From: Pseudomonadota bacterium
GTDB taxonomy: Bacteria; Desulfobacterota; Binatia; Binatales; Binataceae
DNA: 64,000 nt
Direction: 5' to 3'
Assembly: GCA_021324755.1 (NCBI GenBank)
Contig: JAJPIL010000004.1
Location: forward strand, 123,516-187,515
How positions within the stretch are numbered: the stretch's first letter is position 1; the number at the start of each line of letters is the position of its first letter. A program made the translations under genes and the position numbers. The notes beneath the pieces are model-generated. The model searched no databases. It had not been told where the DNA came from and saw nothing but the letters and a program-made list of their open reading frames with translations. Shown here piece by piece: positions 17,476 through 26,490 of the stretch.

Positions 17476-18501
17476 ATGGAGCTTAAACCCCTCGAGCGAG
17501 AACCAGCTCTACGTGACCCGAGCCAACCTTTGGCGGGTACTGTGCGCCACCGAGCGCTTGCCCACCGGTGGCCACGGCTAAAGGTAGGCGTACCATTAAG
17601 CGAATTCGTTTTTGACGGCATCACTGGGGCTGCGGCGCTTACTGTTGTGGTTTTGCTTTTGGCAGTCACGACGGTTGTCATCATCGAAGCTTGGCCCGCG
17701 GTCGGCCGTTTTGGCCTTCGCTTTTTGACCTCGACCGATTGGGATCCGGCGAACGAGCAGTTTGGCGCTCTACCGTTTATTTACGGCACCGTCGTCTCAT
17801 CGCTCTTGGCGCTCGCCGTAGCGGCCCCATTCGGGATCGGTGTCGCCCTGTGCCTAAGCGAAATGGCGCCGTTTTGGCTGAGCGACATCCTGGGTTTTTT
17901 GGTCGAGCTACTGGCCGCGATTCCGAGCGTCGTTTATGGACTCTGGGGAATTTTCGTGCTCGGCCCCTGGCTGCGCGACTACGTAGAACCGTGGCTCGGC
18001 CGTTACCTGGGTTTTCTACCACTGTTTCGCGGCCCGCGCGTGGCGGTAAGCCTACTGAGCGCCAGCGCGATTCTGGCCGTGATGGTGGTGCCTTACGTTT
18101 CAGCGGTTTGCCGGGATGTTTTTTCGGCCGTGCCGGCAAGTCTGCGCGAAGCCGCTTACGCTTTGGGAGCGACGCGATGGGAGATGGTGCGAATGGCGGT
18201 TTTGCCTCATAGTGTTTCGGGAATCGTCGGCGCGCTTATCCTGGGTTTGGGTCGCGCCTTGGGAGAAACGATCGCCGTGGCGATGGTCATCGGCAACCGT
18301 CCCGCTATCTCAGCATCCTTGTTCATGCCATCAACGACGTTGGCTAGCGCTATCGCCAACGAATTCACCGAGGCTACGTCCGACCTCTACGTCTCGGCGC
18401 TGATCGAGCTCGGCATGGTCCTGATCTTGATTTCGCTTCTGGTCAACGTGACGGCACGGCTACTTATATACAACCTCACTCGCAGACGGTTTTCGTCATG
18501 A
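17476..18501 (+). CDS. pstC: Phosphate ABC transporter permease PstC
   Basis: Inner-membrane permease half of the high-affinity phosphate importer PstSCAB, 341 residues. A basic cytoplasmic N-terminus of about 45 residues precedes six hydrophobic segments. Family features include FGALPFIYGTVVSSLLALAV, IPSVVYGLWGIFVLGPWL and the ATPase-coupling loop REAAYALGATRWEMVRMAVLP. The stop codon overlaps pstA by 4 bases (ATGA), indicating translational coupling. No pstS is found upstream; the preceding gene is serS, so the periplasmic binding protein must be encoded elsewhere. Confidence 0.95.
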   Translation: MELKPLEREPALRDPSQPLAGTVRHRALAHRWPRLKVGVPLSEFVFDGITGAAALTVVVLLLAVTTVVIIEAWPAVGRFGLRFLTSTDWDPANEQFGALPFIYGTVVSSLLALAVAAPFGIGVALCLSEMAPFWLSDILGFLVELLAAIPSVVYGLWGIFVLGPWLRDYVEPWLGRYLGFLPLFRGPRVAVSLLSASAILAVMVVPYVSAVCRDVFSAVPASLREAAYALGATRWEMVRMAVLPHSVSGIVGALILGLGRALGETIAVAMVIGNRPAISASLFMPSTTLASAIANEFTEATSDLYVSALIELGMVLILISLLVNVTARLLIYNLTRRRFSS

Positions 18502-19370
18502 GTTCCGCAGTTGGACAGCTGAGCCTTCGTTACTGGTGGCGTAAATTTAAGAGCGCCACGATGATGGGTGCCACGGTAGCTGCAACCCTTTTGACACTAG
18601 TGCCTCTTTTTTGGGTTCTGGGCTACCTGCTCAAGCAAGGCCTAAGCGGTATCGACCTGGCGTTTTTCACCAGCCTTCCTCGACCGGTGGGTGAAAAAGG
18701 TGGCGGAATGGGTAACGCCGTGCTGGGCACGCTCGAGCTGGTCACGCTTGCCACGGTTATGGCGGTACCCCTCGGAGTAAGCGCTGGGCTTTACCTCACA
18801 GAGCCAGGGCGAAACGGCCTGATGGCTAACGCGGTGCGCTTTGCCGCTGACGTGCTCATGGGAGTGCCATCGATCGTAATCGGGATCTTCGTCTACGCGC
18901 TGGTGGTGCGCCCGATGAAAACTTTTTCGGCCTTGGCAGGCGCTATCGCGCTCGCCACGATGATGGCTCCGTTAGTGGTTCGCACCACCGAGGAGGCGAT
19001 AAAGCTCGTACCGCTGGAACTACGTGAATCGGCTTTGGCCTTGGGCGTGCCGCGCTGGAAAACTTCCCTTTTCATCGTCGTTCGCACCGCAGCGCGTGGC
19101 ATCGCAACCGGCATCCTGCTGGCGCTGGCGCGTATCGCGGGCGAGACCGCGCCGCTTCTGTTTACCGCGTTCGGCAACCAGTTCTGGTCAACGTCGCTCA
19201 CACGGCCGATCGCCGCGCTCACGGTCCAGGTTTACACCTACGCTATATCGCCGTTTCCCGAGTGGCATCGACAAGCGTGGGCTGGCGCCCTGGTGCTGAC
19301 GGGGATGGTTTTGATTGTCGAGCTTTCGGTGCACATGCTAACCGGCAAAAAGGTCAGGGCTCCAAGATAA
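18498..19370 (+). CDS. pstA: Phosphate ABC transporter permease PstA
   Basis: Second inner-membrane permease of the phosphate importer, 290 residues with six predicted membrane segments. The GGGMGNAVLGTLELV start of the permease domain, GVPSIVIGIFVYAL and the coupling loop RESALALGVPRWKTSLFIV match PstA. The C-terminal part contains AGETAPLLFTAFGNQFW, typical of the family. Its start overlaps the end of pstC and pstB follows after 15 bases. Confidence 0.95.
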   Translation: MSSAVGQLSLRYWWRKFKSATMMGATVAATLLTLVPLFWVLGYLLKQGLSGIDLAFFTSLPRPVGEKGGGMGNAVLGTLELVTLATVMAVPLGVSAGLYLTEPGRNGLMANAVRFAADVLMGVPSIVIGIFVYALVVRPMKTFSALAGAIALATMMAPLVVRTTEEAIKLVPLELRESALALGVPRWKTSLFIVVRTAARGIATGILLALARIAGETAPLLFTAFGNQFWSTSLTRPIAALTVQVYTYAISPFPEWHRQAWAGALVLTGMVLIVELSVHMLTGKKVRAPR

Positions 19371-19385
19371 GCTTTTTGTTGCGCG

Positions 19386-20144
19386 ATGGCTAAGCTAAGC
19401 CTGGTTCACCTTTCGGCTTATTTCGGTCGGGTCAAAACCTTAAAAGACATCAACCTCGACATCCCTGAGTACAACGTCACGGCAGTCATCGGACCGTCGG
19501 GATGCGGCAAGACGACCCTGGTGCGATGTTTGAACCGGATGCACGAGGTGGTAAGAGACGCCCGAGTCGAAGGAGAAGTTCTGTTGGACGGCGAGAACAT
19601 CTACGCGCCCGGAGTAGACCCCGTACAAATTAGAAGGCGCGTGGGGATGGTTTTTCAGAAGCCGACGCCTTTTCCCACGATGTCGATCGAGGAGAACGTA
19701 ATCGCGGGGCTTAAGCTCAATGGGTCGGTCCGCAACAGCGCGCAAAGGGCCGAAATCGTCGAGCGCTGCCTTCGCCTTGCGGCTCTGTGGGACGAGGTCA
19801 AAGACAACCTAGGAAAGCCCGGTACCAGCTTGTCAGGAGGGCAGCAGCAGCGCCTGTGTATCGCTCGGGCTTTGGCGGTCGAACCCGAGGTTTTGCTGAT
19901 GGATGAGCCTTGTTCCTCGCTGGACCCGGCTTCAACCGCTCGTATCGAAGAGCTAGTGCTTGAACTCAAATCGCAATATACAATCGTCATCGTAACGCAC
20001 AACATGCAGCAGGCAGCGCGGGCCTCGGACTACACCGCCTTCCTGCTCAACGGAGTGCTGATCGAGTTTGGCGAGACCAAACAAATATTCACCAATCCCA
20101 AACGCCAAGAGACTGAAGACTATATTACGGGTCGTTTCGGCTAA
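19386..20144 (+). CDS. pstB: Phosphate ABC transporter ATP-binding protein PstB
   Basis: ATPase that powers PstCA, 252 residues, cytoplasmic face of the inner membrane. Walker A is GPSGCGKTT and the Q-loop is [16 protein letters not shown]. The ABC signature is LSGGQQQRL and Walker B is [13 protein letters not shown], with the switch His in VTHNMQQA. The PTPFPMSI-type Q-loop is characteristic of PstB. It sits 15 bases after pstA and 3 bases before phoU, within the same operon. Confidence 0.97.
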   Translation: MAKLSLVHLSAYFGRVKTLKDINLDIPEYNVTAVIGPSGCGKTTLVRCLNRMHEVVRDARVEGEVLLDGENIYAPGVDPVQIRRRVGMVFQKPTPFPTMSIEENVIAGLKLNGSVRNSAQRAEIVERCLRLAALWDEVKDNLGKPGTSLSGGQQQRLCIARALAVEPEVLLMDEPCSSLDPASTARIEELVLELKSQYTIVIVTHNMQQAARASDYTAFLLNGVLIEFGETKQIFTNPKRQETEDYITGRFG

Positions 20145-20147
20145 AGC

Positions 20148-20867
20148 GTGAGCTTGGGTCGAAGCGCGGGGGCAAACGTGGAAACCACACAACTGCAGCA
20201 CACAAACCGCCAATATGAAGAAGAACTGCGCAAACTGCGCAATAGCCTGCTCAAGATGGGCGGTATGGTGGAGCGCCAGATCGCCGAGGCGGTCCAAGCG
20301 ACCGTAAATCGCGACTCAGAGCTGGCACAGAGGGTGATAGCCGCCGACGCTGACATAAACCGGATGGACATCGAGGTCGAAGAGCTATGTATTAGCCTGC
20401 TCGCCCTGCGCCAGCCTGCCGCGCGCGACCTGCGCTTTATTACGACCGGGCTCAAGATTAACGTCGACCTTGAGCGAATCGGAGATCTGGCGGTCAATAT
20501 CGCCGAGCGGGCGCTCGAGCTGAATCAAGAGCCGATGGTCAAACCTTTCCTGGATATTCCGCGTATGGCCGCCCTTGCGCAGTCGATGGTCAAGGACAGC
20601 TTAGACGCCTTCATGCGCGAAGATTGCGCCCTGGCCGAACAAGTAATCCAGCGAGACGACCAAGTCGACCAGCTGAACTACCAGGTTTTCCGGGAACTTC
20701 TGAGTTACATGGCCGAGGATGCTCGGACGATCGGCCGCGGCACCAGGATTTTGCTGATCTCGCGCTACCTTGAGCGGATCGCCGACCATGCGACGGCTAT
20801 CGCGGAGATGGTCGTTTTTATGGTGAAAGGAAAAACGATCCGTCACATGGACAAAGCGCAACGATGA
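20148..20867 (+). CDS. phoU: Phosphate signalling protein PhoU
   Basis: Negative regulator that links Pst transporter state to the PhoR kinase. The protein is made of two tandem three-helix PhoU domains with the metal-binding E/D signatures. Recognisable parts are ELRKLRNSLLKMGGMVERQI, DLRFITTGLKINVDLERIGD and RILLISRYLERIADHATAIAE. From GTG 20148 it is 239 residues; a second GTG at 20178 with GGGGG just upstream is an alternative and may be the true start. It overlaps phoB by 4 bases. Confidence 0.94.
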   Translation: MSLGRSAGANVETTQLQHTNRQYEEELRKLRNSLLKMGGMVERQIAEAVQATVNRDSELAQRVIAADADINRMDIEVEELCISLLALRQPAARDLRFITTGLKINVDLERIGDLAVNIAERALELNQEPMVKPFLDIPRMAALAQSMVKDSLDAFMREDCALAEQVIQRDDQVDQLNYQVFRELLSYMAEDARTIGRGTRILLISRYLERIADHATAIAEMVVFMVKGKTIRHMDKAQR

Positions 20868-21604
20868 TGAATACCACGCAGGAAGTTATCGAATCATCAA
20901 GACGGTTTAAGGTTCTCGTGGTGGAGGACGACCCAGACATTCGAGAGCTCGTCCGTTTCAATTTGACCCAGGAAGGAATCGTCGTGGAAGAAGCGCAGGA
21001 TGGGGCCGAGGCGATGCAGCGAATCAAGCGGCGCGCGCCTGACCTCGTGCTGCTCGACCTTATGCTGCCCGGGATGACCGGGCTTGAGGTTTGCCGCGCG
21101 CTGCGTGCCTCGCGGGAAACTGCAGCGCTTCCGATCATGATGGTGACCGCAAAAAGTACCGAGACCGACAAGGTACTCGGACTCGAACTGGGGGCCGACG
21201 ATTACGTGGTGAAGCCCTTCAGCCCTCGCGAATTGGTCGCGCGGGTCAAGGCTTTGCTGCGCCGAGCGCAGCGTAGCGAGATCGAAGCCGCTCAAGTGTA
21301 CGAGCGGGGGCGCCTGCGTATCGACTTCGCAACCTACGAGGTGTTCGTCGACGGTAAGCGCCGCGACTTGAGTCTGCGCGAGTTCGAACTGCTCAAGTTC
21401 TTCGTACTGCATCCGATGCGGGTCTACACGCGTGAGCAGCTGCTCGACCTGGTATGGGGTCGCGACACCTTTGTCGAGCCCCGAACGGTTGACGTCCACA
21501 TCCGCCGCTTGCGCCAACAAATCGAGCGCGATGATTCCAACCCCGAACTTATTCTGACGGTGCGAAGCGTGGGTTATCGCTTCAATCCCGAAGCGCTTGA
21601 CTAA
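20864..21604 (+). CDS. phoB: Phosphate regulon response regulator PhoB (OmpR family)
   Basis: Transcription activator of phosphate-starvation genes, 246 residues. The receiver domain has the acidic pocket VEDDPD and the phosphoacceptor D65 in LLDLMLPG, followed by T and K positions (VTAKS, DYVVKPFSPRE). The C-terminal winged helix has REFELLKFF, VDVHIRRLRQQIE and SVGYRF. It is embedded between phoU and phoR with overlapping ends, so it is translated as part of the pst operon. Confidence 0.93.
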   Translation: MMNTTQEVIESSRRFKVLVVEDDPDIRELVRFNLTQEGIVVEEAQDGAEAMQRIKRRAPDLVLLDLMLPGMTGLEVCRALRASRETAALPIMMVTAKSTETDKVLGLELGADDYVVKPFSPRELVARVKALLRRAQRSEIEAAQVYERGRLRIDFATYEVFVDGKRRDLSLREFELLKFFVLHPMRVYTREQLLDLVWGRDTFVEPRTVDVHIRRLRQQIERDDSNPELILTVRSVGYRFNPEALD

Positions 21605-23015
21605 TTTGCTCGATAGCCGATTTGTCGTATCCGGTTTCATAGCCCTTTTGCCGCCGGTTTTGCTTCTGGCGGTCGCCGCCGCCACGGGCAGCGTGGCAAC
21701 GTGGCAAGTCGTCCTTGCAACTGGATTGGGTGTCGCTCTGGTGCTGGTAGCCTCAGCTCTGGCAGCGCGAAGTCTGCGGGTAAAAGCACAAAGCTTTCGG
21801 GCTGCAACCGAAGAGCTACGCCTTAGGCGCAGGCCGAGCAGCCTGCTCATGGACGAGCATCGTCAGCTGGCCGCGGCCGAGCGCGAGTTCGTGAGCGTTT
21901 GCGAAGCGCTCTTAGTGGAACTGCAGGCGCTCGCCGAGCAGTGCAACGAGTTTGAAGCGATCCTGCGGGCGATCGCAGAGGCGGTAGTGGTAACTAACGC
22001 CGAAGGCGAAGTGATGCTGCTCAACGACGCTGCTCGCCGCATCTTCGAGCTCGATCCCCAGGCGGATTATCGCGGGCGAAATCTAGTCGAGTTCTGTCGC
22101 GATCCTGCTGTGCAGCGCTTTATCGCCTCCGCAACGACCGATCGCTCGGCGAACCAGGCCGTCGCGAGCGCAGAGTTCCAGATCAATCTCTCCAAGCCTC
22201 GCCATCTTCGCGCCACTGCGGCATTGCTTCCTCGCGGTCCCCATTCACGTCCCTGGTGCGTGCTGGTATTTTACGACATGACCCAGCTCAAGGCCTACGA
22301 AAGCTTGCGCACGGACTTTATCGCCAATCTTACTCACGAGATTCGCACGCCGCTAAGCGCTATCCGTGGCTACGCCGAAACCCTGCTGCGCGGAGTGGAC
22401 GATCCTCCAACGCAGCAGCGTTTCCTTTCGATCATTGAGCGTCAATCGGAACGACTGGCGCGCCTCATCGACGATTTGCTGGAACTGTCCGACCTGGAAC
22501 GCGGGCTCGCCCCGCTGCGTATCCAGCCGCTAAGACCCGAAAAAATCGTCGAAGAAGTCGTCGAACTCGTAAGCGAACAGGCGCAGCGACGCGGCATAGA
22601 GCTTAGTGTGGAATGCGAACCGTCGCTGCCCGACCTTCCCGGCGATCGCGACCGCCTACACCAGGTGCTGTTAAACTTGCTCGACAACGCGCTCAAGTAC
22701 ACGCCGCGCGGAGGGAAGGTTAAGGTGCTGGCCCACAGCGACGGAACAGCCGACAATCCAGGAGTTCGATTTGTGGTGAGCGACACCGGCGAAGGCATCC
22801 CGCCGGAACACCTGCCGCGCCTCACCGAGCGATTTTATCGTGTCGACCGGGCGCGCTCCCGCGAGCTTGGCGGCACCGGACTAGGATTGGCTATCGTCAA
22901 GCACATCGTCCAGCTCCATCACGGAAAGCTCGCTATTACCAGCCAGGTTCGCGAGGGTACAACCGTGACCGTGTGGTTACCGGTAAAACCGGCTGGGCGA
23001 AGCGAGCAATCGTAA
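21597..23015 (+). CDS. phoR: Sensor histidine kinase PhoR
   Basis: Membrane kinase that phosphorylates PhoB under phosphate limitation, 472 residues. Two N-terminal hydrophobic segments are followed by a helical linker and a PAS domain (around residues 115-230). The H-box is NLTHEIRTPLSAIRGY (H247), and the ATPase domain has the N-box LLNLLDNALKYTPRGG, G1 SDTGEGIP and G2 GGTGLGLAIVKH. The TTG start overlaps the end of phoB by 8 bases. The architecture and gene order support PhoR rather than a generic kinase. Confidence 0.93.
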   Translation: MTNLLDSRFVVSGFIALLPPVLLLAVAAATGSVATWQVVLATGLGVALVLVASALAARSLRVKAQSFRAATEELRLRRRPSSLLMDEHRQLAAAEREFVSVCEALLVELQALAEQCNEFEAILRAIAEAVVVTNAEGEVMLLNDAARRIFELDPQADYRGRNLVEFCRDPAVQRFIASATTDRSANQAVASAEFQINLSKPRHLRATAALLPRGPHSRPWCVLVFYDMTQLKAYESLRTDFIANLTHEIRTPLSAIRGYAETLLRGVDDPPTQQRFLSIIERQSERLARLIDDLLELSDLERGLAPLRIQPLRPEKIVEEVVELVSEQAQRRGIELSVECEPSLPDLPGDRDRLHQVLLNLLDNALKYTPRGGKVKVLAHSDGTADNPGVRFVVSDTGEGIPPEHLPRLTERFYRVDRARSRELGGTGLGLAIVKHIVQLHHGKLAITSQVREGTTVTVWLPVKPAGRSEQS

Positions 23016-23041
23016 GAACGCGCTAGGCGCCCCAAGCTTCC

Positions 23042-23779
23042 ATGCGGTCGGTCAACGGTATGGCATTGTTCGAGCCAGATAAGGCACAACGCATCCGCGC
23101 CATGTTCGCGCGGATCGTGCCGCATTACGACACGGTCAACCGAATGATGACGCTTGGGCTCGACCGCCACTGGCGCAAGGTGGCGGTAGCGATGGCTCGG
23201 GTCGAGGGGGCCCGCGTGTTGGACGTCGCAACCGGCACCGCAGATTTGGCGCTCGAGGCGGCCAAGGCTGGGGCGCGCGAGGTCGTGGGGGTCGACTTCT
23301 GCCACGCAATGCTCGAGGCCGCCGCAACCAAGATCAACGCCTTGCGCCAGCCGATCGTGCTGATGGCAGCCGACGCGTTAAGCTTGCCCTTCGGCGACGA
23401 CACTTTCGATTGCGTGCTGAACGCGTTTGTGCTTCGCAACCTGGTCGACATCCCCAAAGCTTTTCGTGAATTTCACCGCGTGCTACGCCCCGGGGGCCGC
23501 CTGGTGTGCCTGGATTTGACTCATCCACCCAAGCTACTCAAACCGCTTATCAATTTTTACGTCGACACGGTGGTGCCATTGATTGGCAACGCCGTGAGCG
23601 GCGATTTGGCCGCTTACCGTTACCTTGCCGACTCTTTAAAACCCCATCCCGACACCCGCGCGCTTAGAGACCTGCTTTATGCTGCACGATTCGTAGGGGT
23701 GGAGTTCCGGCTACTGGGTCTCGGCGCCGTGGCGGTACACCGTGCCTATAAACCTTCAAGCAAGTCGCGGCCAAGGTAG
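23042..23779 (+). CDS. ubiE: UbiE/MenG-type quinone biosynthesis C-methyltransferase
   Basis: SAM-dependent methyltransferase of the UbiE/Coq5 family, which C-methylates demethylmenaquinone or the ubiquinone precursor at the membrane. The motifs are FARIVPHYDTVNRMMTLGLD, VLDVATGTADLAL (SAM motif I), LNAFVLRNLVDIPKAF and LRPGGRLVCLDLTHP. The YRYLADSLKPHPD segment is specific for the family. It is 245 residues from ATG 23042; ATG 23060 is an alternative start. It follows phoR by 26 bases and may be read through from the pst operon. Without the rest of the pathway, menaquinone versus ubiquinone cannot be decided. Confidence 0.9.
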   Translation: MRSVNGMALFEPDKAQRIRAMFARIVPHYDTVNRMMTLGLDRHWRKVAVAMARVEGARVLDVATGTADLALEAAKAGAREVVGVDFCHAMLEAAATKINALRQPIVLMAADALSLPFGDDTFDCVLNAFVLRNLVDIPKAFREFHRVLRPGGRLVCLDLTHPPKLLKPLINFYVDTVVPLIGNAVSGDLAAYRYLADSLKPHPDTRALRDLLYAARFVGVEFRLLGLGAVAVHRAYKPSSKSRPR

Positions 23780-23831
23780 GCGCGCAACCCGGCTGTCGAC
23801 GCCATAGCGAGCAATTCCCTGAAACTTTTTA

Positions 23832-24833
23832 CTACGCGCCAGCCAGTCCGCGCATCGTAGTTAGAAAGTCGCGCCGGTTGGTGCGGGCCGCACCGACCGG
23901 GAACACCACAGGATGAGTGACGCCAGCGGCGCGAAAGCGCGCGATGAAGTCGCGAGCCGATTGCGCCGAGCCAAAGCATCCGATCCTGTCAGCCGAAGCG
24001 TCGCTGATCGCTTGCGGAGCTTCCTCTCGCTTGCCAGCCTGCCAAAGCCGGCGCACCTCTGCCATCTCTTGCTCCAATCCGTATCGCGCAAACATTTTCT
24101 GATAGGCTTCTACGAACGCATAGGTTGCAAGCTCGCGCTTGAAAGCCGCGCGCGCCGAATCGGGGTCGTCCGTCACGCACATCCGAACGAATACGGCGTA
24201 GTCGAGCTCGTTCGGATCGCGCCCGGCAGCTTCTGCGCCACGGCGCACCTCACCGATTAGCTCCGCCATCGCCTCAGGAGGGGAGTAGTTGAATAACACG
24301 CCGTCAGCTATTTCTCCAGCCAGACGCAACATCGGCGGATTCAACGCCGCAAGGTAAATCCGCGGTCGACGCTGTTGAGTAATCGGCATCCTCAGCCGCA
24401 GGTCGACCTTACAAACCTTGCCTTGAAAGCTTGCTCGCCCGTCGCGAAACAATTGCCGCATGACTTCTACCGTTTCGCGCATCGTGGTGAGCGGTTTTCG
24501 ATACGGCACTCCATGCCAACGCTCGACGATAACCGGACTGGAAACACCAAGTCCTGCTATCGCCCGGCCGCCGGAGATTTCGTTGAGCGTCAGAAAAGCC
24601 ATCGCAAGCAAGCCGGGCGCACGCAACTGTATCGGCACCACGCCGGTGGCAAGCTCAACGGTCTTGGTTTGCGGAGCCAAGGCACCCAAAGTTACCAAAG
24701 CCTCGGGCCCTGCGACTTCCGGTACCCAAAGACACGAATAACCAAGCTCTTCCGCTTCACGAGCCGTCTTGATCGCGTCGTCAATCGGTTCCAGCGACAG
24801 CGACAGCATCGCCAGCCCTAGCTTTGAATTCAT
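23832..24833 (-). CDS. LLM class flavin/F420-dependent oxidoreductase
   Basis: A 333-residue luciferase-like monooxygenase superfamily protein (TIM barrel) that uses FMN or coenzyme F420. Features include the start LGLAMLSLSLEP, AEELGYSCLWVPEVAG, the ELATGVVPI strand, the ISGGRAIAGLG loop and RPRIYLAALNPPMLRLAGE near the cofactor site. The overall pattern resembles F420-dependent family members more than bacterial luciferase, but no F420 biosynthesis gene is visible here to support that. It is convergent with ubiE and directly downstream of gspN on the same strand, with 57 bases between. Confidence 0.87.
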   Translation of the reverse strand: MNSKLGLAMLSLSLEPIDDAIKTAREAEELGYSCLWVPEVAGPEALVTLGALAPQTKTVELATGVVPIQLRAPGLLAMAFLTLNEISGGRAIAGLGVSSPVIVERWHGVPYRKPLTTMRETVEVMRQLFRDGRASFQGKVCKVDLRLRMPITQQRRPRIYLAALNPPMLRLAGEIADGVLFNYSPPEAMAELIGEVRRGAEAAGRDPNELDYAVFVRMCVTDDPDSARAAFKRELATYAFVEAYQKMFARYGLEQEMAEVRRLWQAGKREEAPQAISDASADRIGCFGSAQSARDFIARFRAAGVTHPVVFPVGAARTNRRDFLTTMRGLAGA

Positions 24834-24890
24834 CGTCTCAATCCGTCTCCCTTGTAGAAGTCGACACTCTCCGGCAAAGACTATACTCGA

Positions 24891-25727
24891 CTACGTGATC
24901 GATGGCATCAGCACGGGGCCGCGAATTACGTACGGCCGATTGTCGGGAGGATGCGGCAGCAGGCGCATCAATACACCCAATCGCTCGCGACCAAGCGGGG
25001 TCGGGTCGAGACGACACGCCAGATCGACCGTGCTCAACGCCCAGTTGCGGGCCAGATGAATCGTACCCTGCACGGTGAGAGCTAGCTCGGGGCCGCGCGC
25101 ATCGAGTCGCTGGACAACCAGCTTTTGCGGATCGAGCGCCAAGGCACCACCCAAAGTCGTGAATGACAGAGAAAAAATACCCGTGCCGAGGCGAATTACG
25201 ACATTCTTGGCCTCGAGATCGATGTGTCCCGGACCAGCCGGAGTTCCCGCCTGATCCAAAACAAGCTCGCCGCGACTGGAAACCAGGCCGCTTACAGAGC
25301 CTGCTGCGCCGCTCAGCTGGTTCAACTTGGCAAGATCCACATTTACGACTTCAAACCACAGCCCAATGTTTCGAGCCTCCTGGCGCGACACGAACACCTG
25401 GGCGCTGCCCCGGTACAGCTTGCTCTCGATTGCGAGCGTGGGTCGCGCCCACAGAAAAGACGTCAAAACAGGCCGAAGCGTAGTTTCGGAGCTCTGCAAT
25501 TCGAACGTCGAGGAGTAGGCGGGCAACGTAAGCTTTGCCTGGCTCAAAGTAATCCCAACTGGGAAGGCGAAACGCAATTCCTCATATGACAGGCTCAAAC
25601 CCCGCGGCGCAAAAGCCGCGTCGAACATTTGCTTAAACGGGAAGTAAGCAACCGTGAAGATCACGAAAAGGACCAGTCCCCATACACAGTAGGCAAGCGT
25701 CAAAAGGAAGCCGCGCGTTTTCAACAT
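24891..25727 (-). CDS. gspN: Type II secretion system protein GspN
   Basis: A 278-residue bitopic inner-membrane protein: an N-terminal membrane helix (LTLAYCVWGLVLFVIFTVAY) followed by a periplasmic beta-rich domain of AsmA/GspN type, with many short hydrophobic strands such as GHIDLEAKNVVIRL. GspN is an accessory component of the T2SS found mainly in deltaproteobacteria and some gammaproteobacteria. Identification rests on membrane topology, size and position as the last gene after gspM in the leftward gsp cluster. Confidence 0.8.
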   Translation of the reverse strand: MLKTRGFLLTLAYCVWGLVLFVIFTVAYFPFKQMFDAAFAPRGLSLSYEELRFAFPVGITLSQAKLTLPAYSSTFELQSSETTLRPVLTSFLWARPTLAIESKLYRGSAQVFVSRQEARNIGLWFEVVNVDLAKLNQLSGAAGSVSGLVSSRGELVLDQAGTPAGPGHIDLEAKNVVIRLGTGIFSLSFTTLGGALALDPQKLVVQRLDARGPELALTVQGTIHLARNWALSTVDLACRLDPTPLGRERLGVLMRLLPHPPDNRPYVIRGPVLMPSIT

Positions 25728-25848
25728 CTTAATCTAACGTTCGGCCTGTCGACTGCGAGCTACGCGAGCTTGCAATTGTTAACGCCTTCATACGCCATTT
25801 TCGCCTAGTTAGCAAGTTAAGAGCGCGGTCTGGAACCGCTGGCCCAAA

Positions 25849-26490
25849 TCACCCTGCTTTTCCCACCGCGAAGCATGTCATTTCGACGTCAAAAGAATGG
25901 GGATTGGTCGGGCGTTTCTTGATTCGCAGGTTTGAAACCACGACCGGCGGCGACAGATGCTCTATCCGGTAGAGGGTGTCGACTATCTCGGCCAGTTCTA
26001 CCTCTTGAAGTTTGACCTCTACGCGATGTTCAACCAGCGCGCGGCCGACGCGTCGTTCACTGGGCGAGATGGAGGCGATTTTTTCGCGAGTCAAGCTTTT
26101 AGAAAGCGTGCTTTCAAGGACGGAAAAGAGCGCGAAATCTTTTCCTGCTAGCTGCGCACGCCTTTGCGCGTACGCCACTTCTTGGCGCAACCGTCGGTAT
26201 TCTTCGAGCAAGCGGCCTACCTCGATAAGCTCGCTTTGGCGGCGTGCGATTTCCAAGTCGAGCTGGGTGCGCACGTCGCGCACCGGTAGCACGACGAAAT
26301 CGTAAACTACGAGCGCGCCACCTATCAAACCCCCGACCATCAGCAGCGCCTTCTCACGCGCCTCAAGCCTACGATACCGCCCCCGCAGATAAGTTCTTAA
26401 AGGCGCAACCAAACTCCCCAGGTGCCTGAGTTTAGGCACAACTTGGGAGTTATACCAAGTTGCAAGCTGGGTCTTTGCTTTCGCCAACAT
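25849..26490 (-). CDS. gspM: Type II secretion system protein GspM
   Basis: A 213-residue bitopic protein of the T2SS inner-membrane platform that pairs with GspL. The basic N-terminus (RRLEAREKALL) precedes one membrane helix (LMVGGLIGGALVVYDFVVLP). A coiled-coil stretch (EIARRQSELIEVGRLLEEYR) and a ferredoxin-like periplasmic domain follow. Sequence conservation in GspM is low, so the call leans on topology and on its start overlapping the gspL stop codon by one base. Confidence 0.82.
   Translation of the reverse strand: MLAKAKTQLATWYNSQVVPKLRHLGSLVAPLRTYLRGRYRRLEAREKALLMVGGLIGGALVVYDFVVLPVRDVRTQLDLEIARRQSELIEVGRLLEEYRRLRQEVAYAQRRAQLAGKDFALFSVLESTLSKSLTREKIASISPSERRVGRALVEHRVEVKLQEVELAEIVDTLYRIEHLSPPVVVSNLRIKKRPTNPHSFDVEMTCFAVGKAG

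Noticed and set aside
20897..21850. 317-codon open frame opposite phoB/phoR
   Set aside because: Spans two well-defined genes on the other strand and has no recognisable content.
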